Source of the DNA: Acidovorax sp. GW101-3H11
GTDB lineage: Bacteria > Pseudomonadota > Gammaproteobacteria > Burkholderiales > Burkholderiaceae_C
Direction: 5' to 3'
Assembly: GCF_001633105.1 (NCBI RefSeq)
Contig: NZ_LUKZ01000031.1
Span: 80,366 to 132,404 of the forward strand
DNA length: 52,039 nucleotides
Below the pieces are notes generated by a model. The model had not been told where the DNA came from. It ran no database searches and saw only the letters and a program-made list of their open reading frames with translations. Positions 45,120 through 52,029 of the stretch are shown here, piece after piece (the first letter of the stretch is position 1; every line of letters begins with the position of its first letter). Made by a program: the position numbers and the translations under genes.

Positions 45120-46280
45120 TTACCAGCGGTCCGACCGCATGCGCAGCTCCCAGCTGCCTGCGCGCAGTTCATACACGCCCACCGCGCCGTAGCGCTGCTC
45201 GCCCTTGTCGTCCCAGGTCATGGTGCCGATCACGGGCGCGTAGCCGTTGATGCTGTGCATGGCCTTGGTGATGTCCTTGGGGGCGGCTGATTTGGCCTTC
45301 TGGATGGCGGCCGAGAGCACGTAGGTGCTGTCGTAGCTGTAGTGGCCGCCATAGGCCGGGGGCTTTTTGTAGGCGGCGATGTATTTCTCCAGGAAGGGCT
45401 TGCCGGTGGAGAACTCCTTGGCTTCGAGCACCGGCGAGGTGGCGTAGATGCCTTGCACGATGCCCGCGCCCTTGGTCATGTCGGTGGTCTTGATGGTGTC
45501 GCCGCCGAGCAGGCTGACCTTGGTGTGGTCCACCTTGCGCAGGGCTTCGAGCAGGGCCAGGGCCTGGAAGTCGTTCAGCGTGGAGACAATCACCTCCACC
45601 TTGGCGGCCTTGAGTTCGCCGGCCAGCTCGTCAAACGCCACGGTCTTGTCGTCGAACGACTTGCGCACCACCACTTCTTTCTTCTCGGCCTTGAGCTGCT
45701 CGGCGGCGCCGTCGGCCAGGCCCTTGCCGTAGGGGGTGCCGTCGTCCAGCGCGGCATAACGTGCGGCGCCCAGCTGCGTGGCGGCAAACGAGCCGATGGC
45801 GCGGGCCTGCAGGGTGTCGTTGCCCACCATGCGGAAGGTGGTGGAGAAGCCCAGCTGGGTGAACTTGGGGTTGGTGGAGATGGCGATCTGCGCGATGTCC
45901 TTGGCGGCGTAGATGGGCGCGGTCTCGATGCTCACGCCCGAGTTCAGGTGCCCGATCACGGCCACCACGCCCGCATCCACCAGCTGCTGGGCCACGGCCT
46001 TGCCGGTGGCGGCGTCGGCCTTGTCGTCCACCGACACCACCTCCAGCGTCACGCGCTTGCCGTCTACGGTGTAGCCGGACTTGTTGAGTTCATCCACCGC
46101 CAGGGTCACGCCGTTGAGCAGATCCTGCCCCAGGGCGCCCAGCGGGCCAGAGAGGGGCTGCGCCACACCAATTTTGATGGTGTCCGGCACCTTGCCGCAT
46201 CCGGTCAGGACTGCGGCAGTCGCCACTGCGGTCAGGGCCAGGCTGGCCGAGAAGCGGCGCCGGTTGAAGTGCTTGTTCAT
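45120..46280 (-). CDS. Liv-type substrate-binding lipoprotein (orphan)
   Basis: The 386-residue receptor has a lipoprotein signal: MNKHFNRRRFSASLALTAVA then AVLTGC with the lipobox Cys28, which is less common for Liv receptors of Gram-negatives. The fold shows TIKIGVAQPLSGPLGALGQD, VVAVIGHLNSGVSIETAPIY, DGTPYGKGLADGAAEQLKAE and GGHYSYDSTYVLSAAIQKAK, close to LivK. Start ATG 46280; the frame opens at 46334. No permease is adjacent. It may share the Liv system at 35044-38309 or one elsewhere. Confidence 0.93.
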   Translation of the reverse strand: MNKHFNRRRFSASLALTAVATAAVLTGCGKVPDTIKIGVAQPLSGPLGALGQDLLNGVTLAVDELNKSGYTVDGKRVTLEVVSVDDKADAATGKAVAQQLVDAGVVAVIGHLNSGVSIETAPIYAAKDIAQIAISTNPKFTQLGFSTTFRMVGNDTLQARAIGSFAATQLGAARYAALDDGTPYGKGLADGAAEQLKAEKKEVVVRKSFDDKTVAFDELAGELKAAKVEVIVSTLNDFQALALLEALRKVDHTKVSLLGGDTIKTTDMTKGAGIVQGIYATSPVLEAKEFSTGKPFLEKYIAAYKKPPAYGGHYSYDSTYVLSAAIQKAKSAAPKDITKAMHSINGYAPVIGTMTWDDKGEQRYGAVGVYELRAGSWELRMRSDRW

Positions 46281-46512
46281 GCAAAAAACTCCATATCTGA
46301 ATGTCGAAGTGACCGGATGTATATGCGAGGCCACCCGGAGGCGCTATCGGGTATGCCCTCCCGCAGCGCCCTTTATTAGCAACTTTCAGGCCCCGCAAGG
46401 GGGTGGTGCCGCTTTTCGGGGCTGGTCACAGCCCCCCGCCCAGCCCCAAACCGCCCCATGCACCGCTTCGGCGCACCAAATTGCGGCGTGAAAATTGCTT
46501 ATGCTCGGGTCT

Positions 46513-47139
46513 ATGAATGAGGCCTTGCGCATCGTGGTGGTCGCCCCGGATCTGGCGATTGCCGACCCACACGACGAACACGCCGTCCTGCAGGCGGAGC
46601 GGTCGCGTGCGCTGCGCATCGGGTTGCTGGAGAACAACTTCAACCTGGTGGCCACGCTGCCCGCCGATGTGTTTCTGAGCGAGCGCATCGCCCAGCTGCA
46701 GCCCGACCTGATCATCGTGGACGCCGAAAGCGAGGCGCGCGACGCGCTCGAACATGTGGTGATGGCCACGCGCGACGAGCGGCGCCCCATCGTGATGTTC
46801 ACCAACGACGAGGACACCTCGCACGTGAAGGACGCGGTGGCGGCGGGCGTGTCGGCCTACATCGTGGCGGGCCTGGCGCCCCAGCGCATCCGCCCCATTC
46901 TGGACGTGGCCATGGCGCGCTTCCAGCACGAACAGGCGCTGCGCGCCGAGCTGGCCGACGCCAAGACCGAACTCAAAGACCGCAAGACCATCGACCGCGC
47001 CAAGGGCCTGCTGATGCAGCGCCAGGGCCTGACCGAACAGGCGGCCTACGAAAAGCTGCGCAAGACGGCCATGGACAAGGGCCTGAAGCTCGTGGATGTG
47101 GCGCAGCGCATGCTCGATGTGATGGATTTGCTCGGCTAG
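46513..47139 (+). CDS. nasT: ANTAR-domain response regulator, NasT/AmiR type transcription antiterminator
   Basis: The 208-residue RNA-binding regulator has a degenerate receiver domain (LRIVVVAPDLAI, PDLIIVDAESEARDALEHVV, VSAYIVAGLAPQRIRPIL), a coiled-coil linker (LRAELADAKTELKDRKTIDR) and a C-terminal ANTAR domain (AKGLLMQRQGLTEQAAYEKL, RKTAMDKGLKLVDVAQRMLD). ANTAR proteins bind paired hairpins with hexanucleotide loops and prevent leader termination. Exactly such a leader precedes nrtA 320 bp downstream. Start ATG 46513 is preferred; ATG 46501 is also in frame. The nitrate-sensing partner NasS is not found here. Confidence 0.92.
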   Translation: MNEALRIVVVAPDLAIADPHDEHAVLQAERSRALRIGLLENNFNLVATLPADVFLSERIAQLQPDLIIVDAESEARDALEHVVMATRDERRPIVMFTNDEDTSHVKDAVAAGVSAYIVAGLAPQRIRPILDVAMARFQHEQALRAELADAKTELKDRKTIDRAKGLLMQRQGLTEQAAYEKLRKTAMDKGLKLVDVAQRMLDVMDLLG

Positions 47140-47145
47140 TGACAT

Positions 47146-47266
47146 CCCCCTGAGGCGCTGCGCGCCTTCCCCCTTCTCTCGAACTGCTGCGCAGTTCGGG
47201 AAGGGGGACGATGCCCTCGCTGCGGGGCGGCCCTTGCTTGGCATCCCTGGCTTGGGCTGCGTCCAG
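47146..47266 (+). repeat. Post-stop GC-rich repeat, copy D (long form)
   Basis: It starts six bases after the nasT stop: CCCCCTGAGGCGCTGCGCGC, CTTCCCCCTTCTC, the hairpin TCGAACTGC-TGC-GCAGTTCG, GGAAGGGGGACGA, then CCCTCGCTGCGGGGCGGCCC and TTGCTTGGCATCCCTGGCTT. The whole forms a long nested stem in RNA. Confidence 0.88.
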
Positions 47267-47346
47267 ATCCACCGGTTTCTCCCACATGGTGCGCCGCACA
47301 AACGCAGTGCAGCCTGCGCGCATGCACCAGCCCTGACCATTTCAAG

Positions 47347-47400
47347 CCAAAAAGGCCGCCTGCGCCTGTCCATCTTGCCTAAGCAGCTATTAAAAACATA
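47347..47400 (-). repeat. TAGCT repeat family, copy 5
   Basis: The minus strand reads CTATGTTTTTAATAGCTGCT, TAGGCAAGATGGACAGGCGC and AGGCGGCCTTTTTGG. It is most like copies 1 and 4 (ATAGCTGCT, GGACAGGCG, CGGCC-T-run). It sits between post-stop repeat D and the sigma-54 promoter and could end leftward transcription. Confidence 0.6.
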
Positions 47401-47409
47401 GTAATGGCA

Positions 47410-47449
47410 GCGCCAAACTGGCGCAAAACAGGCTGGCACGCTGCTTGCA
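47410..47449 (+). promoter_or_regulatory. Sigma-54 promoter of nrtABD with upstream palindrome
   Basis: CTGGCACG-CTGC-TTGCA (47433-47449) matches the -24/-12 consensus YTGGCACG-N4-TTGCW fully, with GG at 47435-47436 and GC at 47447-47448. Transcription should start near 47460, just before hairpin P1. GCGCC-AAACT-GGCGC (47410-47424) is a perfect inverted repeat resembling an NtrC half-site pair (GCACC-N5-GGTGC); it lies closer to the promoter than usual and may instead derive from repeat sequence, so the NtrC call is weak. RpoN dependence means nitrogen-limitation control. Confidence 0.85.
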
Positions 47450-47459
47450 TTAACCCTGG

Positions 47460-47540
47460 CAAGACCAAAGACGGTCCCACCCTGACAGCACCGGCCCAAT
47501 GGCGGGCCAGTGCTGACACAAAGCCCCCCAATGGGCTTTG
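47460..47540 (+). promoter_or_regulatory. ANTAR target leader RNA of nrtABD (hairpins P1 and P2)
   Basis: P1 is GACC-AAAGAC-GGTC (47463-47476). P2 is CAGCACCGGCCC-AATGGC-GGGCCAGTGCTG (47486-47515) with one C/A mismatch. Both close a six-base loop with A at position 1 and G at position 4, the ANTAR-binding rule. A third hairpin AAAGCCC-CCCAAT-GGGCTTT (47520-47539) follows. NasT binding to P1/P2 would stop formation of the terminator at 47549-47615. Confidence 0.85.
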
Positions 47541-47548
47541 CCATGGAC

Positions 47549-47615
47549 AAAGGCGTCCCTCTCCGAGCCCGATTGCGCATGCAACCCGGCCAGGGGAGGA
47601 CGCCTTTTTTGTTTT
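47549..47615 (+). terminator. Leader terminator (attenuator) upstream of nrtA
   Basis: AAAGGCGTCC (47549-47558) pairs with GGACGCCTTT (47598-47607), extended inward by CTC/GAG-type pairs, and is followed by TTTTTTGTTTT. It lies 24 bp before the nrtA start codon and downstream of the sigma-54 promoter, so it must be suppressed for nrtABD expression. Confidence 0.88.
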
Positions 47616-47638
47616 CTAACGCACCGAGGAACCGCCCC

Positions 47639-48883
47639 ATGACCGATCTGTTGAAAACCAGCCTCAACCGCCGCACCGTGCTGCAGGCCGCCACCGTGGG
47701 CGCCGTGGGCGTGAGCCCCGCCCTGCGCGCCCTGGTGCACGCCCAGGGCTCGGACGCCCCCGAAAAGAAGGAAGTGAAGATCGGCTTCATCCCGCTGACC
47801 GACTGCGCCAGCGTGGTGATGGCCTCGGTGCTGGGCTTCGACAAGAAGTACGGCGTCACCATCATCCCCACCAAGGAAGCATCGTGGGCCGGTGTGCGCG
47901 ACAAGCTGGTGAATGGCGAGCTGGACTTTGCCCACGTGCTCTACGGCCTGGTCTACGGCGTGCACCTGGGCACCGCAGGCCCCAAGAAGGACATGGCTGT
48001 GCTGATGAGCCTGAACAACAACGGCCAGGCGATCACCTTGTCGAAGGCGCTGGCCGACAAAGGTGCAGTGGACGGCCCCTCGCTGGCCAAGCTGATGGCC
48101 AAGGAAAAGCGCGAATACACGTTCGCGGGCACTTTCCCCACCGGCACCCACGCGATGTGGATGCACTACTGGCTGGCAGCGGCGGGCATCAACCCGCTGT
48201 CGGGCGCCAAGCTCATCACCGTGCCACCGCCCCAGATGGTGGCCAACATGCGCGTGGGCAACATGGACGGCTTCTGCGTGGGCGAACCCTGGAACCACCG
48301 CGCCATCATGGACGGCATCGGCATCACCGCCAACACCACGCAGGACATCTGGAAGGACCACCCCGAGAAGGTGCTGGGCACCTCGGCCGAGTTCGTCAAG
48401 AAGAACCCCAACACCACCCGCGCGGTGATGATGGCGGTGCTCGAAGCCAGCCAGTGGATCGACGCGAGCCTGTCCAACAAGATGAAGATGGCCGAGACGG
48501 TGGCGGGCAAGGCCTACGTCAACACCAGCGTGGACGCGATCAACCAGCGCATCCTGGGCCGCTACCAGAACGGCCTGGGCAAGACCTGGGACGACCCCAA
48601 CCACATGAAGTTCTTCAACGACGGCGCGGTGAACTTCCCCTACCTGTCGGACGGCATGTGGTTCCTCACGCAGCACAAGCGCTGGGGTTTGCTGAAGGAC
48701 CATCCCGACTACCTGGGCGTGGCCAAGCAAATCAACCAGATCGACCTCTACAAGTCGGTGGCCAGCGCCATGAAAATCAATGTGCCCAAGGACGCCATGC
48801 GCACCAGCAAGCTGCTGGACGGCGTGGTATGGGACGGCAAGGACCCCGCGAAGTACGCCGACAGCTTCAAGATCAAAGCCTGA
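47639..48883 (+). CDS. nrtA: Nitrate ABC transporter substrate-binding protein NrtA
   Basis: The 414-residue receptor carries a twin-arginine signal (LNRRTVLQAATVGAVGVSPA, Arg11-Arg12), then KIGFIPLTDCASVVMASVLG, SWAGVRDKLVNGELDFAHVL, TFAGTFPTGTHAMWMHYWLA, VPPPQMVANMRVGNMDGFCV and GEPWNHRAI, all NrtA/NasF/CmpA motifs. Nitrate or nitrite is the expected ligand; cyanate or bicarbonate relatives are less likely given the ANTAR leader. Start ATG 47639 with GAGGAA upstream. It is the first gene of nrtABD and the only NrtA-like protein in the window; having a signal peptide it is not NasS. Confidence 0.95.
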   Translation: MTDLLKTSLNRRTVLQAATVGAVGVSPALRALVHAQGSDAPEKKEVKIGFIPLTDCASVVMASVLGFDKKYGVTIIPTKEASWAGVRDKLVNGELDFAHVLYGLVYGVHLGTAGPKKDMAVLMSLNNNGQAITLSKALADKGAVDGPSLAKLMAKEKREYTFAGTFPTGTHAMWMHYWLAAAGINPLSGAKLITVPPPQMVANMRVGNMDGFCVGEPWNHRAIMDGIGITANTTQDIWKDHPEKVLGTSAEFVKKNPNTTRAVMMAVLEASQWIDASLSNKMKMAETVAGKAYVNTSVDAINQRILGRYQNGLGKTWDDPNHMKFFNDGAVNFPYLSDGMWFLTQHKRWGLLKDHPDYLGVAKQINQIDLYKSVASAMKINVPKDAMRTSKLLDGVVWDGKDPAKYADSFKIKA

Positions 48884-48949
48884 TCGGGCGCCCTAGCCTT
48901 CCCCAACCTGCACACCCGGCCTCTTCACAGGACCCACAGGAGAAACACC

Positions 48950-49924
48950 ATGGTCAGTGCCGTTTTTCACTCCCCCCTGGATGCCGCCCCCGCCGGGGCG
49001 GCGCAAAATGCTATGAATAATGTAGCTACAAACACTTTACCAGCAGGCGCAAAGGCCCAAAAAACCTTGAATCCTGCGCCCGTTGCCAAGCCAACGCCCG
49101 CACCCGGCGCCGCAGCACCGGCCACACGCGACTGGACCGCCCTGTCGCGCAGCTTCTGGCTGGCCGTGCTGCCGCCGCTGTGTGGCCTGGGCTTGCTCGT
49201 CGGGCTGTGGGCGGTGGTGTCCACCACCACGGGTGGCAGCATCCCCAGCCCCGTGGAGACCTGGAAGCAGGCGCTGGACATCTTCAGCAACCCGTTCTAC
49301 CGGAACGGCCCCAACGACCAGGGCGTGGGCTGGAACGTACTGATGTCGCTGGAGCGCGTGGCCATCGGCTTCGGCATGGCGGCGCTGGTGGGCATCCCTG
49401 CGGGCTTCGTGATCGGGCGCTTCAACTTCCTGTCGCGCATGTTCAACCCGCTCATCAGCCTGCTTCGGCCGGTGTCGCCGCTGGCCTGGTTGCCGATTGG
49501 CCTCTTGGTCTTCAAGGGCGCCAACCCGGCCGCCATCTGGACCATCTTCATCTGCTCCATCTGGCCCATGATCATCAACACCGCCGTGGGCGTGCAGCGC
49601 GTGCCGCAGGACTACATGAACGTGGCCCGCGTGCTGAACCTGAGTGAGTGGAAGATCGCCACCAAGATCCTCTTCCCCGCTGTGCTGCCCTACATGCTGA
49701 CCGGCGTGCGCCTGGCCGTGGGCACCGCGTGGCTGGTGATCGTGGCGGCCGAGATGCTGACGGGCGGCGTGGGCATCGGCTTCTGGGTGTGGGACGAGTG
49801 GAACAACCTCAACGTCAAGAACATCATCATCGCGATCTTCGTGATCGGCATCGTCGGGCTGGTGCTGGAGTTTGCGCTCATCAAGCTGGCCACCGCATTT
49901 ACTTTTGAAGAGGTGAAGGCATGA
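48950..49924 (+). CDS. nrtB: Nitrate ABC transporter permease NrtB
   Basis: The 324-residue permease has five to six membrane segments: FWLAVLPPLCGLGLLVGLWA, VAIGFGMAALVGIPAGFVIG, SLLRPVSPLAWLPIGLLVF, AIWTIFICSIWPMIINTAVG and the coupling EAA-like region VARVLNLSEWKIATKILFPA. The N-terminal 60 residues are Ala/Pro-rich and partly encoded by a dispersed repeat (residues 19-40). Start follows CAGGAGAAACACC. It overlaps nrtD by ATGA (49921-49924). Confidence 0.95.
   Translation: MVSAVFHSPLDAAPAGAAQNAMNNVATNTLPAGAKAQKTLNPAPVAKPTPAPGAAAPATRDWTALSRSFWLAVLPPLCGLGLLVGLWAVVSTTTGGSIPSPVETWKQALDIFSNPFYRNGPNDQGVGWNVLMSLERVAIGFGMAALVGIPAGFVIGRFNFLSRMFNPLISLLRPVSPLAWLPIGLLVFKGANPAAIWTIFICSIWPMIINTAVGVQRVPQDYMNVARVLNLSEWKIATKILFPAVLPYMLTGVRLAVGTAWLVIVAAEMLTGGVGIGFWVWDEWNNLNVKNIIIAIFVIGIVGLVLEFALIKLATAFTFEEVKA
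49007..49066 (+). repeat. TAGCT repeat family, copy 6, inside nrtB
   Basis: AATGCTATGAATAATGTAGC, TACAAACACTTTACCAGCAG and GCGCAAAGGCCCAAAAAACC form one copy. It aligns without gaps, and in the same reading frame, to copy 3 in mltB. It is translated as residues including NNVATNTLPAGAKAQKT in the cytoplasmic tail before the first membrane helix. Confidence 0.65.
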
Positions 49925-50760
49925 ACACGACCACCACGGCAGCATCCACACACCCCTCCATGAGCACCAAGTTCATCGAGGTCCACGGCGTCGAGCAGAC
50001 CTTCAAGACGGCCAAGGGCCTGTTCCCGGCGTTGCGTGACATCAACCTGACCATTGCCAAGGGCGAGTTCGTGGCGCTGATCGGGCACTCGGGCTGCGGC
50101 AAGTCCACGCTCTTGAATCTGATCGCAGGCCTGACCACCCCCACCAACGGCGCGCTGCTCTGCGCCAACAAGGAGATCAAGGGCCCAGGGCCTGAGCGCG
50201 CCGTGGTGTTCCAGAACCACTCGCTGCTGCCCTGGCTCACCTGCTTCGACAACATCTACCTGGCTGTGGAGCGCGTGTTTGGCGCCAAGGAAACCAAGGC
50301 CCAGCTCAAGGCCCGCACCGATGCCGCACTGGCGCTGGTGGGCCTCACACCCGCAGGCCAGAAGCGCCCCGGTGAAATCTCGGGCGGCATGAAGCAGCGC
50401 GTGGGCATTGCCCGGGCGCTTTCCATGGAACCCCAGGTGCTGCTGATGGACGAGCCCTTCGGCGCGCTGGACGCATTGACCCGCGCCAAGCTGCAGGACG
50501 AGCTGCTGGAGATCGTGGCGCGCACGCAAAGCACCGTGGTCATGGTGACCCACGACGTGGACGAAGCCGTGCTGCTGTCCGACAAGATCGTGATGATGAC
50601 CAACGGCCCGGCCGCCACCATTGGCGAGGTGCTGGCGGTAGACCTGCCCCGCCCCCGCAAACGCGTGGAGCTGGCCGAAGACCCGCAGTACGTGCACTAC
50701 CGCAAGGCAGTGATCGACTTCCTCTACACCCGCCAGGGGCACGTCGAAAAAGCCGCCTGA
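49921..50760 (+). CDS. nrtD: Nitrate ABC transporter ATPase NrtD
   Basis: The 279-residue ATPase has Walker A LIGHSGCGKSTLLNLIAGL, Q-loop VVFQNHSLLPWLTCFDNIYL, signature EISGGMKQRVGIARALSMEP, Walker B VLLMDEPFGALDALTRAKLQ and switch His THDVDEAVLLSD. NrtC-type proteins have an extra NrtA-like regulatory domain; this one lacks it, so it is NrtD/NasD-like. It ends the operon at the terminator 50796-50833. No nitrate reductase genes follow. Confidence 0.95.
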   Translation: MNTTTTAASTHPSMSTKFIEVHGVEQTFKTAKGLFPALRDINLTIAKGEFVALIGHSGCGKSTLLNLIAGLTTPTNGALLCANKEIKGPGPERAVVFQNHSLLPWLTCFDNIYLAVERVFGAKETKAQLKARTDAALALVGLTPAGQKRPGEISGGMKQRVGIARALSMEPQVLLMDEPFGALDALTRAKLQDELLEIVARTQSTVVMVTHDVDEAVLLSDKIVMMTNGPAATIGEVLAVDLPRPRKRVELAEDPQYVHYRKAVIDFLYTRQGHVEKAA

Positions 50761-50795
50761 GCCGCAGGGCTCCAGGCCCGACAACACGACAAAAC

Positions 50796-50833
50796 AAAAG
50801 GGCTCTGACCAGATCGGTCAGAGCCCTTTTTTT
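50796..50833 (+). terminator. Rho-independent terminator of nrtABD
   Basis: AAAAGGGCTCTGACC-AGATC-GGTCAGAGCCCTTTT is a perfect 15-bp stem with T-run, starting 36 bases after the nrtD stop. It may also act leftward for the CBS gene. Confidence 0.95.
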
Positions 50834-50869
50834 CAGCGTTGCGCCAAAGGAAGCCGCCCGCAGAACGCG

Positions 50870-50986
50870 CACGACCCAAGCCAGTGCCCCCGCGCAAGGG
50901 CCGCCCCGCCGCGCCGGGGTGCGTCCCCCTTCCCGAATGGCGCAGCCATTCGAGAGAAGGGGGAAGGCGCGCAGCGCCTCAGGGGG
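50870..50986 (-). repeat. Post-stop GC-rich repeat, copy E (long form)
   Basis: On the minus strand it starts seven bases after the CBS gene TAA: CCCCCTGAGGCGCTGCGCGC, CTTCCCCCTTCTC, a hairpin TCGAATGGC-TGC-GCCATTCG, GGAAGGGGGACGC, then GGGGCGGCCCTTGC and ACTGGCTTGGG. The first 30 bases equal copy D; the inner hairpin differs but keeps pairing. Confidence 0.85.
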
Positions 50987-50993
50987 TTGCCCC

Positions 50994-51431
50994 TTAATGC
51001 GTTCCAGTGATGTAGTGCTCCAGCTGCTCGATGATGAATTTCTGCTCGGAGATGATGTCCTTGACCAGGTCACCGATCGAGATCATGCCCACGAGCTTGC
51101 CGTTGTCCACCACGGGCAGGTGGCGCAGGCGGCCCGTGCTCATGATCTGCATGCACTGCTCGCTGGTCTGGTCGGGCCGCACAAAACGCACGGCCGAAGT
51201 CATCACATCCCGCACCTGCGTGACGGACGAGGTGCGCCCCATGAGGGCGATCTTGCGGGCGTAGTCCCGCTCCGTGAAGATGCCCGCAATGGCCTCGCCC
51301 TCGGTCACCAGCAGGGCCCCAATGCCCTTGTCGGCCATGAGCTTGAGCGCGTCAAACACCAGGGCCGTGGGGGCAATGGTGTGCACGGTGGTATCGGGTT
51401 TGGATTGAAGAATCTTGGCAACGCTGGTCAT
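50994..51431 (-). CDS. Two-CBS-domain protein
   Basis: The 145-residue protein consists of a Bateman module only: CBS1 around TVHTIAPTALVFDALKLMAD, KGIGALLVTEGEAIAGIFTE and RDYARKIALMGRTS; CBS2 around VRDVMTSAVRFVRPDQTSEQ, CMQIMSTGRLRHLPVVDNGK and LVGMISIGDLVKDIISEQ. Such proteins bind adenine nucleotides as energy or redox sensors. Start ATG 51431 has GGGAGG upstream. It is monocistronic; a post-stop repeat follows. Confidence 0.93.
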   Translation of the reverse strand: MTSVAKILQSKPDTTVHTIAPTALVFDALKLMADKGIGALLVTEGEAIAGIFTERDYARKIALMGRTSSVTQVRDVMTSAVRFVRPDQTSEQCMQIMSTGRLRHLPVVDNGKLVGMISIGDLVKDIISEQKFIIEQLEHYITGTH

Positions 51432-52029
51432 GGAAACCTCCCTCGTGAGAACAGAAACAGGCCTGGGGAGCCTCCACGCGGACCTGGCAGACCGCCCTGG
51501 TCTGCGGTGCACAACTGGCACTCAGTTCGGACTGAAGCCCCCTGGAGAGATTTCAGCCCATAAGCCCCGCGCGCGCAACCCGCGCAAGCCCGATTTGCCC
51601 GGCTTTTTGCCCCTGTGTCGCAGCGGCGATGCATATGTTTCGCCACTGTTGCATTCGGCGGAGCGCGAAACAAACTGAAAAGAACCGAAACGGTGACGAG
51701 ACGACGCAAAGGCGCGGGCTGGGCACGATACAGCCCATGTCCAACGCAGTTCGAAAGGATCCACCGCCCACTTTCCTGGCCTCCGCGCCCATCGCTTGCG
51801 CCCCCACCGGCCTTGTGGCCGCACAGGAAACAAGCACCTGGATTGTTTCCAATACTGGAACAGTTAATTCGCGACCCAATGGTTTTTTAGTGAACACCAT
51901 CGGCGTACAGTTCAACCCATCGATGAGCCGAACCCGCAAGGCGACTCACCGAACCCAGGGTTGAAGCAGTTTTTGTTTTGTTTTCCTCCTGGTTTTTTTG
52001 AGACGCTTTTTTTAAAGGACTTATCCATC
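51432..52029. other. Intergenic region of about 600 bp, no convincing gene
   Basis: No frame here has recognisable protein features or coding-like composition. It holds an inverted repeat GGAAACAA-N9-TTGTTTCC (51826-51850), a GC hairpin CCGGCC-TTGT-GGCCG and a T-rich leader (51970-52015) with AAAGGAC as Shine-Dalgarno for the gene starting at 52030. The palindrome could be an operator for that gene. Confidence 0.5.

Noticed and set aside
47410..47424. A definite NtrC binding site
   Set aside because: The palindrome GCGCC-N5-GGCGC differs from the consensus in both arms, is unusually near the promoter, and resembles the GCGCCAGTTT tail of the post-stop repeat; kept only as a weak suggestion.
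51629..51964. A 111-residue plus-strand frame near the right edge
   Set aside because: It has mixed composition, no Shine-Dalgarno for its start, no recognisable domain, and lies over an inverted repeat and a T-rich leader.
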